Positions 33,476 through 40,691 of a DNA stretch of 43,268 nucleotides are shown piece after piece. Source of the DNA: Vicinamibacterales bacterium (GTDB taxonomy: Bacteria > Acidobacteriota > Vicinamibacteria > Vicinamibacterales > JAKQTR01). Each line of letters starts with the position of its first letter. Position 1 is the first letter of the stretch. The notes below the pieces were generated by a model. It did not search any database, was not told the DNA's origin, and was given only the letters and a program-made list of their open reading frames with translations. A program made the position numbers and the translations under genes. The stretch is taken from the NCBI GenBank assembly GCA_025456345.1, contig JALOKU010000033.1, forward strand, positions 1-43,268. Direction: 5' to 3'.

Positions 33476-33481
33476 AGATTA
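33476..33481 (-). promoter_or_regulatory. -10-like element of the threonine dehydratase gene
   Basis: TAATCT on the minus strand lies 9 nt before the ATG at 33466 with no Shine-Dalgarno between, consistent with a leaderless mRNA. On the opposite strand TAGGAT lies 6 nt before the GTG start at 33507, so the 40-bp spacer may be a compact divergent promoter. Confidence 0.35.
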
Positions 33482-33506
33482 CCGCCCGCCCGGTTAGGAT
33501 TGAACC

Positions 33507-34154
33507 GTGGCCCTGATTATTGAAGCCCGTGCGGTGGCGCCGTTCTACAAGAACGGCTTTGTCGTGGCGTGTGAGACCACGCGCCAGGCGATCCTCATCG
33601 ACCCTGGCGATGAAGTGGAAGACCTGCTCGGCATCGTGGAGGCGCAGCACCTCTCGGTCGGCCTGATCCTGCTCACCCATGCGCACATGGATCACGTGAG
33701 CGGCGTCGCGTGCGCGAAGCGCGCGACTGGCGCCCGCATCGGCGTGCATCGCGACGACGTGTTTCTCTACAACGCGGCCGTGGAGCAGGGCCGCGTCTTC
33801 GGCTACTCCCTCGAGCAACCCCCGCCGCCGGACTTCGACCTCGGCACCGGCGGGCCGTTCACCTTCGGCGACCGCGAGGTGCACGTCCACCACACGCCCG
33901 GCCACAGCCCCGGCGGTGTATGTCTGCGGGTAGCGGGCCCGGGCGTGACTGAGACGCACCTCTTCGTGGGCGACACGCTGTTTGCAGGTTCGATCGGGCG
34001 GACCGATCTGCCCGGCGGCGACTACGACACGCTGATGCGGTCCATCAGGGAGGTGCTCTTTGCCTTCGGCGACGGCGCCATCGTGCACGCAGGCCACGGT
34101 CAGGACACGACCATCGGCCGCGAGCGCGCCACCAATCCGTTCCTGAGAATCTAG
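33507..34154 (+). CDS. Metallo-beta-lactamase-fold hydrolase (glyoxalase II-like)
   Basis: This 215-residue cytoplasmic protein has the zinc-binding motif THAHMDHVSG, with further ligands in HHTPGHSPGG, FVGDTLFAGS and the final IVHAGHGQDT. It matches the small YcbL-type hydroxyacylglutathione hydrolase-like group. These enzymes split thioesters such as S-lactoylglutathione, but the substrate here is not certain. The start is a GTG at 33507. The last 4 bp overlap the convergent FHA gene. Confidence 0.92.
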   Translation: MALIIEARAVAPFYKNGFVVACETTRQAILIDPGDEVEDLLGIVEAQHLSVGLILLTHAHMDHVSGVACAKRATGARIGVHRDDVFLYNAAVEQGRVFGYSLEQPPPPDFDLGTGGPFTFGDREVHVHHTPGHSPGGVCLRVAGPGVTETHLFVGDTLFAGSIGRTDLPGGDYDTLMRSIREVLFAFGDGAIVHAGHGQDTTIGRERATNPFLRI

Positions 34155-34450
34155 TCCATCGGTTCGAGCGCGAACTCGACGCGCCCCACGCGCAGGACGC
34201 TGCCCGGCCGGAGCGGCGCGCGCGTGATCCGCATGGCGTCTATCCACGTGCCGTTCGTGCTGTCGAGATCGACGATCTCGACGCCGCCCTCCGCGTCGAC
34301 CTCGACGCGGCAATGCAGGCGCGACACCAGCGGCACGTCCAGGCAGAAGTCGGCCGCCCCGACACGCCCGATGGTCTTGACCGCGCCCGGGATCAGCCGG
34401 AACGACACGGGATGATTGACGTCAGCGTCCAGCGCCCGCAGCACCCACAT
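34151..34450 (-). CDS. Stand-alone FHA domain protein
   Basis: This 99-residue protein is a single forkhead-associated domain, which binds phosphothreonine peptides. The signature residues are present: GRVGAADF, the SRLHC motif (Ser and His) and DLDSTNGTW. There is no fused effector. Its start lies 29 bp inside the end of the upstream hydrolase gene, so it depends on that transcript. The pseudokinase at 29932 cannot supply the phosphothreonine, so its kinase is probably elsewhere. Confidence 0.9.
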   Translation of the reverse strand: MWVLRALDADVNHPVSFRLIPGAVKTIGRVGAADFCLDVPLVSRLHCRVEVDAEGGVEIVDLDSTNGTWIDAMRITRAPLRPGSVLRVGRVEFALEPMD

Positions 34451-36137
34451 GGAGCTTGCTCCTCAACCATGGCACGAGCGCGTCCATCACCTTCGGGCTG
34501 ACCCGCTTGTCCTGGAGCAGCGCGTACTCGTCAACATCGCCGCTTTCAGCCGGCACGAACAGGTGGTTCACACCGTCGATCGTCACGAGACTGGCGTCGG
34601 GCTGTTTCTTCCGGCCCATGGCGGCATCGAGCAGCAACTGGCCGTGCCTCGGCGACGGGACCTGCCGGTCGCGCCCGGCCTGGACGATGACGACGGGCTG
34701 TTCGACCTTGTTCATCACCTTCCGCGGATCGAACGTGAGGAGGCTGCGGAACCAGAGCGTGTCTGCCTGCTTCCGGTAGACCTCGGGGATACCCTCCCAG
34801 CCGGTGCCGCCGACGACGGCGGCCTGGATCCTCTGCTGCAGGTCGATGCGGCTCGCTTTCTCTTCGTCGGGCAGCTTCAGCTTGTCGAGGACGTATCGCT
34901 GCTGCTCGAGCACCAGTTCGCCGCCCGTCGTGCCCGGCGTGGCCAGCAGCGCAACCGCGGCGACCCGCTTCGTTCCCGCGTTGGCGGCCGCCTGCAGGGC
35001 CACCAAGCCGCCTTCGCTGTGGCCGGCCACGGCCACTCGATGCCGGTCGACGTCGTTCCGCTTCCTCAGGAACTCGACCACCGCACGCACATCGTCGGCG
35101 TAGTCCTGAATCGTCGCCGACTCGTCCCGGCCGCCGCTCTGTCCCACGCCGCGCTTGTCGTAGCGCACGACGAGGAAGCCTGCGTCGGCGAGACTGTTGG
35201 CGAGTTGGGCGAACACCGGGATTCCAGCAACGGTCTCGTCGCGATCGACGGGACCGGAACCGGCGATGAGGATGACCGCGGGAAGCTTGTCGGCTGGCGC
35301 CTTGCCGGGCGCCGGCGGCTTCGGGGCCGACGCCGGCTTCGAAATCGTCGCCGCCAGCGTGAACCCGGCCGCGGGGACCCGCACCTGCTCGTCGTTGGCG
35401 CGGCCCAGCGTCTCGACCCGTGACGACACGGCGGCCACGTCTTCGCGCGCGACCTCCAGGCCCTGCGCGGGCACCCGGAATCGCAGGAGCCGGCCATCCG
35501 AGTCGGTCCACACCTCCGCCTGAACCGGGCTGCCAGGGTTCTCGAGCGTCAGTTCGTAGCGCGTGGCCGACACGGCACGGCCCGCCGTCTGGATCCGCTC
35601 GCTGCCGCTCGCGGTGACGCGGATCGGGATTTCAAGCTGCGCGGCGATGTAGGCCTTCAACTCGCCCGGCACGGCGATCCCGCGCAGGCGCAGCGCCAGG
35701 GCCTCGTACGCACAGAAGAACATGTTCGGCAGCACCACCGGATCGGCGGACACGGCGTCCACCTTCCGGGTTTGCTGGCCGGCCTGCGTGATGTCGGTGG
35801 TCGCGCTGCCGCCCGCGAACGCGGTGCGCATGATCAGGGGACGGCCCCGCAGCGTACCCTCCACCTCGAGGCTGAGCGGCCGCCACTCCCGGTCGTACCG
35901 CATTTCGAAGCGCGTGGTCGAGAGATCGACCGGGGCGGCCAGGCGGCCCGTGCCGCGGATGATCCAGCCGTCGGCCCCTGCGGTCACCGTCACCTGCTCG
36001 GACCCGAGCAGCCGGCCCTGCATGAAGACCTGGAGCGTGCTGACAGGCGACGGTCCCTGCGCCGCGGCCGGGCGAGTATCGGCCGCCCACCCGGTTAGGA
36101 CGAAAATAGCCGCAACTATAGAATGAACTCGAACCAT
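34422..36137 (-). CDS. Secreted alpha/beta hydrolase
   Basis: This 571-residue exported protein has a signal peptide (MVRVHSIVAAIFVL, cleavage near AAAQ), an N-terminal beta-rich region of about 270 residues (WIIRGTGRLAAPVD, FEMRYDREWRP) and a C-terminal alpha/beta hydrolase domain with the nucleophile in AGHSEGG, the oxyanion segment AGSGPVDRDE and the His in DGVNHLF. It likely acts as an esterase or peptidase on an unknown substrate outside the cytoplasm. The ATG at 36137 is preferred to an ATG 15 bp upstream because a TGATATGCT extended -10 overlaps the latter. It is divergent from ygfZ. Confidence 0.9.
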   Translation of the reverse strand: MVRVHSIVAAIFVLTGWAADTRPAAAQGPSPVSTLQVFMQGRLLGSEQVTVTAGADGWIIRGTGRLAAPVDLSTTRFEMRYDREWRPLSLEVEGTLRGRPLIMRTAFAGGSATTDITQAGQQTRKVDAVSADPVVLPNMFFCAYEALALRLRGIAVPGELKAYIAAQLEIPIRVTASGSERIQTAGRAVSATRYELTLENPGSPVQAEVWTDSDGRLLRFRVPAQGLEVAREDVAAVSSRVETLGRANDEQVRVPAAGFTLAATISKPASAPKPPAPGKAPADKLPAVILIAGSGPVDRDETVAGIPVFAQLANSLADAGFLVVRYDKRGVGQSGGRDESATIQDYADDVRAVVEFLRKRNDVDRHRVAVAGHSEGGLVALQAAANAGTKRVAAVALLATPGTTGGELVLEQQRYVLDKLKLPDEEKASRIDLQQRIQAAVVGGTGWEGIPEVYRKQADTLWFRSLLTFDPRKVMNKVEQPVVIVQAGRDRQVPSPRHGQLLLDAAMGRKKQPDASLVTIDGVNHLFVPAESGDVDEYALLQDKRVSPKVMDALVPWLRSKLHVGAAGAGR

Positions 36138-36147
36138 AGCGGTTCTG

Positions 36148-36153
36148 AGCATA
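36148..36153 (-). promoter_or_regulatory. -10-like element of the alpha/beta hydrolase gene
   Basis: On the minus strand TGATATGCT forms an extended -10 (hexamer TATGCT) 10 nt before the ATG at 36137. No Shine-Dalgarno is present, in line with a leaderless mRNA. Confidence 0.4.
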
Positions 36154-36181
36154 TCAGCAATTCCGCGCCGAGGCCTGTTCG

Positions 36182-37171
36182 ATGAATGCTGCAGAAGAGT
36201 ACCTGACCGCCCGTCACGGCGCGGGATTGATCGACCTCGGCGCCCGCGGCCGCATCGTCGTGCGCGGAGCGGACCGGAAGACGTTCCTGCACGCCCTGCT
36301 CACGAACGACATCGCGCTGCTCGCGGCCGGCACGGGATGCTATGCGGCCCTGCTCACACCGCAGGGGCGGATGATTGCCGACATGAACGTATTCGAGCTC
36401 GGCGACGTGATGCTCATCGATGTGAGGCGCGAGGTCAAAGACCTGCTGCTCCGGCGCTTCGACCAGCTGATCTTCAGCGAGGACGTCCAGCTCGGAGATG
36501 TCAGCGACGCCTGGGGCTGCATCGGGGTGTACGGGCCGCAGGCGGCGGTGGTGGCAGGCTTCGTGATCGGCGCGGACCTGGCCGGATTCAGCCCCTTCCA
36601 GAACGCCCGGCTCGAGCGCGATGGAGAACTCGTTGTCGTGGCGCGCCGCGATGCCCTGGGGCTTGCCGGCGTTCTGCTCTTTGCGGCAGGCAGCGCCATG
36701 CCCGGGATGGCCCGGGCGCTGCACGCCGCGGGCGCCGCCATCCTGCCGGCGGAGGCCGTGGAGGCGCTTCGGATCGAAGCCGGCGAGCCGGCATTCCTCG
36801 TCGACATGGGCGACGACACGATTCCAACTGAGGCCGGGATCGACCTCACCGCCGTCAGCTACCTGAAAGGCTGCTTTCCCGGGCAGGAGGTGCTCGTGCG
36901 GATCAGGGACCGCGGGCACGGCAAGGTCGTCCGGAGACTGGTCGGGCTCACGATTGACGGAGAGACCGCGCCGGCTGCGGGAAGCGCCATTGTCGGCGGC
37001 GGGAAGGACATCGGCCACGTGACAAGCGCGGCGGTTTCGCCGACGCTCGGGAAGCCGATTGCCCTCGGCTACGTGCACCGGGACTTCGTCGAGCCCGGCA
37101 CCGCGGTCAGCGTCGTGTCCGGCGCCGCCCGCCTGAGCGCCACCGTCACCGAACTCCCCTTCGTCCGCTGA
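36182..37171 (+). CDS. ygfZ: YgfZ/GcvT family folate-binding protein
   Basis: This 329-residue protein is related to the glycine-cleavage T protein and in other bacteria aids Fe-S cluster assembly or repair in a folate-dependent way. The diagnostic motif K-G-C-x2-G-Q-E is present as LKGCFPGQEVLVR. Other family parts are RIVVRGADRKTFLHALLTND, LTPQGRMIADM and ALGYVHRDFVEPG. The start at 36182 is 44 bp from the divergent hydrolase gene. A 26-bp perfect palindrome lies 3 bp after the stop. Confidence 0.94.
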   Translation: MNAAEEYLTARHGAGLIDLGARGRIVVRGADRKTFLHALLTNDIALLAAGTGCYAALLTPQGRMIADMNVFELGDVMLIDVRREVKDLLLRRFDQLIFSEDVQLGDVSDAWGCIGVYGPQAAVVAGFVIGADLAGFSPFQNARLERDGELVVVARRDALGLAGVLLFAAGSAMPGMARALHAAGAAILPAEAVEALRIEAGEPAFLVDMGDDTIPTEAGIDLTAVSYLKGCFPGQEVLVRIRDRGHGKVVRRLVGLTIDGETAPAAGSAIVGGGKDIGHVTSAAVSPTLGKPIALGYVHRDFVEPGTAVSVVSGAARLSATVTELPFVR

Positions 37172-37174
37172 GAT

Positions 37175-37200
37175 TGGGGTCAGACCCGGGTCTGACCCCA
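37175..37200. repeat. Perfect 26-bp palindrome (REP-like)
   Basis: TGGGGTCAGACCC followed at once by its reverse complement GGGTCTGACCCCA. The core GGGGTCAGACCC is a sequence I know from REP elements next to Y1-type transposase genes in many bacteria; this link is from memory and not checked. It may also work as a terminator between ygfZ and the convergent Nudix gene. Confidence 0.8.
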
Positions 37201-37234
37201 CGAGTCCGACCGAATCCCGAGTCCCGAATCCCGA
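37201..37234. repeat. Heptamer array CGAATCC
   Basis: Units CGAGTCC, (GAC), CGAATCC, CGAGTCC, CGAATCC and CGAC follow directly after the 26-bp palindrome. The unit is the reverse complement of the GGATTCG array at 7844-7868. Confidence 0.7.
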
Positions 37235-37241
37235 CGCTTCG

Positions 37242-37634
37242 TCATTCCCCGGTCAGCAACCGCACCAGTTCGTCGTCCGCTGGTGGAAGCTGGATGGAGG
37301 GCAGGTCGCGAAGCGCCACCCAGCGCATCTCCTGTCCCATCGTCGGCTTCGGGTCCGACGTCAGCACGCATCGGAAAAACCGCAGCTCGATTGAGCGGTC
37401 GGGGTAATCGTGGACCGTCGCGAGGATTTCGAGGCCGACCTCGATGCCGGCATCCAGCTCCTCGCGGATCTCGCGCGCAAGGCCCTCCTCGAGCGATTCG
37501 CCGGCGTGCAGTTTGCCGCCCGGGAACTCCCAGTGGCCGGCGAGGTGCGTGCCGTCGAGCCGGCGCGTGAGCAGGAACGCCCCATCCCGCTCGACCACCG
37601 CCGCCGTCACGACGATCATCTCGCGCCCGGTCAT
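37242..37634 (-). CDS. MutT-like Nudix hydrolase
   Basis: This 130-residue protein has a complete Nudix box, GGKLHAGESLEEG followed by LAREIREELD, with all catalytic glutamates. It probably cleans the nucleotide pool of 8-oxo-dGTP. The ATG at 37634 overlaps the mutY stop (ATGA). The alignment to MutT is supported by FLLTRRLDGTHLAGHWEFPGG. Its pairing with mutY places both parts of the oxidised-guanine repair pathway in one transcript. A different nucleotide substrate cannot be excluded. Confidence 0.92.
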   Translation of the reverse strand: MTGREMIVVTAAVVERDGAFLLTRRLDGTHLAGHWEFPGGKLHAGESLEEGLAREIREELDAGIEVGLEILATVHDYPDRSIELRFFRCVLTSDPKPTMGQEMRWVALRDLPSIQLPPADDELVRLLTGE

Positions 37635-38359
37635 TCGAGTGAGGGACCTTCCCGGCGCGGGTCGAAAGGGTAGGCGAGGCACATGCCGGACATCGGGCAC
37701 GCCGCGCACTTCGGACGGCGCGCCGTGCAGACCAGCGCCCCGAAGTCCATAATCGCCTGGTTGAAGTCGAACGCCCGCTTGTGGGGGACCATCAGCCCCG
37801 AGATCTTCCAGAGGTGCTTCCGCATCCGATGCGTTTTCGGGTCGCCGCGGCCGATGACGACCCGGAAGAGCACGCGCGCCACGTTGGTGTCGAGAATCGG
37901 CGCGCGCTTCCGGAACGCGAAGCTCATCAGGGCGCCGGCGGTGTAGGGGCCGATGCCCTTGAACGACCGCAGCGTGTCTTCGTCGGAGGGCAGCTCGCCG
38001 CCGAACCTGGCCACGGACTCGCGGGCAATCGCGTGGAGCCGCCTCGGCCTGATGTTGTAGCCGAGCGGATACCACGTCTTGACGGCCGCCTCCTCGCGCG
38101 CGCCCGCCAGCGCGCCGAGCGACGGGTACTTGCCCAGCCACTCGTGGTACTTCGGCAGCACCCGATCCACCTGGGTCTGCTGCAGCATGATCTCCGACAC
38201 AAGGATGTGGTACGGGTCGTCGGTTTGCCGCCACGGCAGATCGCGGCCGTTCCTGTCGTACCAGCGGAGCAGGACCCTGCGGAACCGCTGGCGCTCGGCG
38301 GGCGCGGGTTCGGGCAACGGCCTGGAGGCCGATCGCGGCCGGCTCTGGCTGGCCCTCAT
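37631..38359 (-). CDS. mutY: A/G-specific adenine DNA glycosylase, catalytic core only
   Basis: MutY removes adenine mispaired with 8-oxoguanine. The 242-residue protein has LPWRQTDDPY, the catalytic Glu in SEIMLQQTQV (about 55), the helix-hairpin-helix GIGPYTAGAL, the Asp in LDTNVARVL (about 157) and the [4Fe-4S] motif C-x6-C-x2-C-x5-C near the end. Usual MutY proteins are about 350 residues: the C-terminal MutT-like domain that recognises 8-oxoguanine is missing. A separate Nudix gene follows with a 4-bp overlap. The ATG at 38359 is chosen; longer frames upstream overlap the divergent cobalamin gene promoter. Confidence 0.92.
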   Translation of the reverse strand: MRASQSRPRSASRPLPEPAPAERQRFRRVLLRWYDRNGRDLPWRQTDDPYHILVSEIMLQQTQVDRVLPKYHEWLGKYPSLGALAGAREEAAVKTWYPLGYNIRPRRLHAIARESVARFGGELPSDEDTLRSFKGIGPYTAGALMSFAFRKRAPILDTNVARVLFRVVIGRGDPKTHRMRKHLWKISGLMVPHKRAFDFNQAIMDFGALVCTARRPKCAACPMSGMCLAYPFDPRREGPSLE

Positions 38360-38412
38360 GGACGCGCCGCCGCCCGCCCCTGGTTGCCGTGTCGAAACCC
38401 CATCTCCACACT

Positions 38413-38418
38413 TATAAT
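38413..38418 (+). promoter_or_regulatory. Consensus -10 of the cobalamin adenosyltransferase operon
   Basis: A perfect TATAAT lies 9 nt before the ATG at 38428, so the mRNA would start about three bases before the start codon. No Shine-Dalgarno is present. It probably drives the adenosyltransferase-hpnCDE unit. The -35 region has no good match. Confidence 0.55.
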
Positions 38419-38427
38419 CCAACCAGC

Positions 38428-38961
38428 ATGAAGATCTACACACGAACCGGGGATGGCGGCGCGACGACGCTGTTTGACGGCACCCGCATTGCCAAGTCGG
38501 ACCCGCGCGTGGACGCCTACGGCGAGGTCGACGAGGCGAACGCCGCTGTCGGAGTCGCGCGCGCCAGCGGCGTGGACAAGGACATCGAGGAGATGCTGGC
38601 CGAGATTCAGCGTGATCTGTTCGCCCTCGGGTCGCGGCTCGCCGATCCGGCGGAGCGCATCGCCGATCGCGTGACCAAGATCGCCCTCGGGCCCGGCGAC
38701 GTGGCGCGCCTCGAGGGCTGGATCGACAAGTGCGAGGAGGAGCTGACGCCGCTGCGCCGCTTCATTCTCCCGAGCGGCACGCCGGCGGCCGCCGCCCTGC
38801 ACCTGGCGCGCACGGTGTGCCGCCGCGCCGAGCGGCGCATGGTGGCGCTGGCCGTGCTCGAGGTCGAGTTCCTCGCCTACATGAACCGCCTGTCCGACCT
38901 GCTCTTCGTGCTCGCCCGGGTGGTGAACCGCCGCGCGGGTGTGGCCGAGGCCGAGTGGTGA
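38428..38961 (+). CDS. PduO-type cob(I)alamin adenosyltransferase
   Basis: This 177-residue enzyme transfers the adenosyl group of ATP to cob(I)alamin to make coenzyme B12. The ATP-binding N-terminus is typical (KIYTRTGDGGATTLFDG), as are YGEVDEANAAVG, the RFILPSGTPAAAALH segment and the active-site RTVCRRAERRMV. The stop overlaps the hpnC start as GTGA, so it forms one operon with the squalene genes. The functional link between the two may just be co-transcription. Confidence 0.95.
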   Translation: MKIYTRTGDGGATTLFDGTRIAKSDPRVDAYGEVDEANAAVGVARASGVDKDIEEMLAEIQRDLFALGSRLADPAERIADRVTKIALGPGDVARLEGWIDKCEEELTPLRRFILPSGTPAAAALHLARTVCRRAERRMVALAVLEVEFLAYMNRLSDLLFVLARVVNRRAGVAEAEW

Positions 38962-39842
38962 CCCTGGCCGACGCGTACGCTTCGTGCGAACGCCTCGCCC
39001 GCCGGCACTACGAGAACTTTCCCGTCGCGTCGCTCCTGCTTCCGGCCGCGATGCGCCCGCACATCGCGGCCGTCTACGCCTTCGCCCGCGCGGCCGACGA
39101 CTTCGCCGACGAGGGCGACCGCACGCCGGCCGAACGCATTGCGCTCCTCGACGACTGGGGACAGCGCTTGCAGGCGTCCGTTGCCCCATGCCCCATGCCC
39201 CTTGTCCCTGCACGCGAAGCCGATGCCATCTTCCTCGCCCTCGGCCACACCATCCGCTCCCGGGATCTTCCCGTCGGCCTCTTCGAGGATCTGCTCTCCG
39301 CTTTTCGCCAGGACGTCGACACAGAACGTTACGCGACATGGGCGGCGTTGATGGACTACTGCCGGCGTTCTGCGAACCCGGTCGGACGGCTGGTGCTGCG
39401 CGTGGCCGGCCACGCCGACGACCGGCTCGACCGCGCGTCCGACGCCGTGTGCACCGCGCTCCAGCTCACCAACTTCTGGCAGGACCTGGAGCGCGACTGG
39501 CAGAAAGGGCGCCTCTACGTGCCCCGCGACGAGTGCGAGCGTTCCGGCGCGCGGGAGGCGGATCTCGACGCGCGCGTGATGTCGGCGGCGTGGCGGGAGG
39601 CCCTCTCCGAGATGGCTGCGCGCACCCGCCGGCTCTTCGATCAGGGGCGCGCCGTTGGCGACAGCCTCGACGGCCGGCTGCGCTACGAGCTGCGGCTCAC
39701 GTGGCTGGGCGGCGTGCGCATTCTCGATCGCCTCGAACAGGTCGGATTCGACGTCTTCACGGCCAGGCCCACCCTCGGCAAGTCCGACGTTCCCGCCCTC
39801 CTGTGGAACGCGATCACCTGGAGCCGGCCGAAGGCCGCGTGA
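38958..39842 (+). CDS. hpnC: Hydroxysqualene synthase (squalene/phytoene synthase family)
   Basis: This 294-residue protein belongs to the trans-prenyltransferases that join two farnesyl units. Aspartate-rich motifs are FARAADDFADE and LTNFWQDLERD, followed by GRLYVP. As the first of three consecutive genes hpnC, hpnD, hpnE it makes hydroxysqualene from presqualene diphosphate. The GTG at 38958 overlaps the upstream stop (GTGA). Residues about 76-84 (APCPMPLVP) are encoded by a heptamer repeat array and appear as a surface loop insert. Confidence 0.93.
   Translation: MTLADAYASCERLARRHYENFPVASLLLPAAMRPHIAAVYAFARAADDFADEGDRTPAERIALLDDWGQRLQASVAPCPMPLVPAREADAIFLALGHTIRSRDLPVGLFEDLLSAFRQDVDTERYATWAALMDYCRRSANPVGRLVLRVAGHADDRLDRASDAVCTALQLTNFWQDLERDWQKGRLYVPRDECERSGAREADLDARVMSAAWREALSEMAARTRRLFDQGRAVGDSLDGRLRYELRLTWLGGVRILDRLEQVGFDVFTARPTLGKSDVPALLWNAITWSRPKAA
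39182..39209. repeat. Heptamer array TGCCCCA inside hpnC
   Basis: Four 7-bp units (TGCCCCA, TGCCCCA, TGCCCCT, TGTCCCT) lie within the hpnC reading frame. They are the reverse complement of the array at 12421-12448. Confidence 0.75.
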
Positions 39843-40690
39843 GCATCGCCATGGCCCGCCGCAACACGAATTTCTACTACTCCTTCGTGGTGCTCCCGGA
39901 GCCCAAGCGCCGCGCCATCATCGCCGTGTGGGACTTCTGCCGGGCGGTTGACGACGATGTGGACGAGCGGGCGGGGCAGCTGGCGACGGAGGAGTCGAGG
40001 CGCGCGGCGGCCGCGGCGCTTGCGGGCTGGCGCGACGAGCTGGCGGCCTGCTACGAAGGCCGGCAGCCGCGCACGCCCCAGGGGCTCGCGCTCGCCCCGC
40101 ACGTGGCGGCCTTCAACCTCCCGAGAGCGCCGTTCGAGGATGTGATCAGCGGTGTCGAGATGGATCTCGACCGGCCGCGCTTCGGCACGTTCGACCAGTT
40201 GCGCGAGTACTGCCTGCGCGTCGCATCGGCAGTCGGCCTCGTGTGCATCGAGATCTTCGAGTACACGAACCCTCAGTGCCGGCAGTACGCGATCGATCTG
40301 GGCATCGCGCTCCAGTTGACGAACATTCTCCGCGACCTCGGAGGCGACCTGGCCGGCGGGCGCCTGTATCTGCCGGCGGAAGACCTGGCCCGATTCGGCG
40401 TGACCGAGGACGACCTCCGCGCCGGCCGGGCGACGGAGCCGGTCCGGGCACTGCTCGATTTCGAATCGAGGCGGGCGCGCGGCTACTACCTCCGGGCCGC
40501 CGAGGAGCTGCCGCGCGAGGACGCGAAGCGCCTCGCGCCCGCGCGCATCATGGGCGCCATCTACTTCCATCTCCTCCGGCGGATCGAGAGGAGCGGGTTC
40601 GACGTCTTCGGCGCGCCGATCCGGGTGCCGCGCTGGCGCCAGGCCTCCATCGCCGCGTCCACGTGGATCGCCGCGATGACCGGGCTCTAG
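39839..40690 (+). CDS. hpnD: Presqualene diphosphate synthase
   Basis: This 283-residue squalene/phytoene synthase homologue condenses two farnesyl diphosphates to presqualene diphosphate, the substrate of HpnC. It has FYYSFVVLPEPKR, the aspartate-rich motif FCRAVDDDVDE, and LTNILRDLGGD followed by GRLYLP. The GTG at 39839 overlaps the hpnC stop as GTGA; an ATG at 39851 is a possible alternative that would remove four residues. It is one base ahead of hpnE. Confidence 0.93.
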   Translation: MSIAMARRNTNFYYSFVVLPEPKRRAIIAVWDFCRAVDDDVDERAGQLATEESRRAAAAALAGWRDELAACYEGRQPRTPQGLALAPHVAAFNLPRAPFEDVISGVEMDLDRPRFGTFDQLREYCLRVASAVGLVCIEIFEYTNPQCRQYAIDLGIALQLTNILRDLGGDLAGGRLYLPAEDLARFGVTEDDLRAGRATEPVRALLDFESRRARGYYLRAAEELPREDAKRLAPARIMGAIYFHLLRRIERSGFDVFGAPIRVPRWRQASIAASTWIAAMTGL

Positions 40691-40691
40691 C

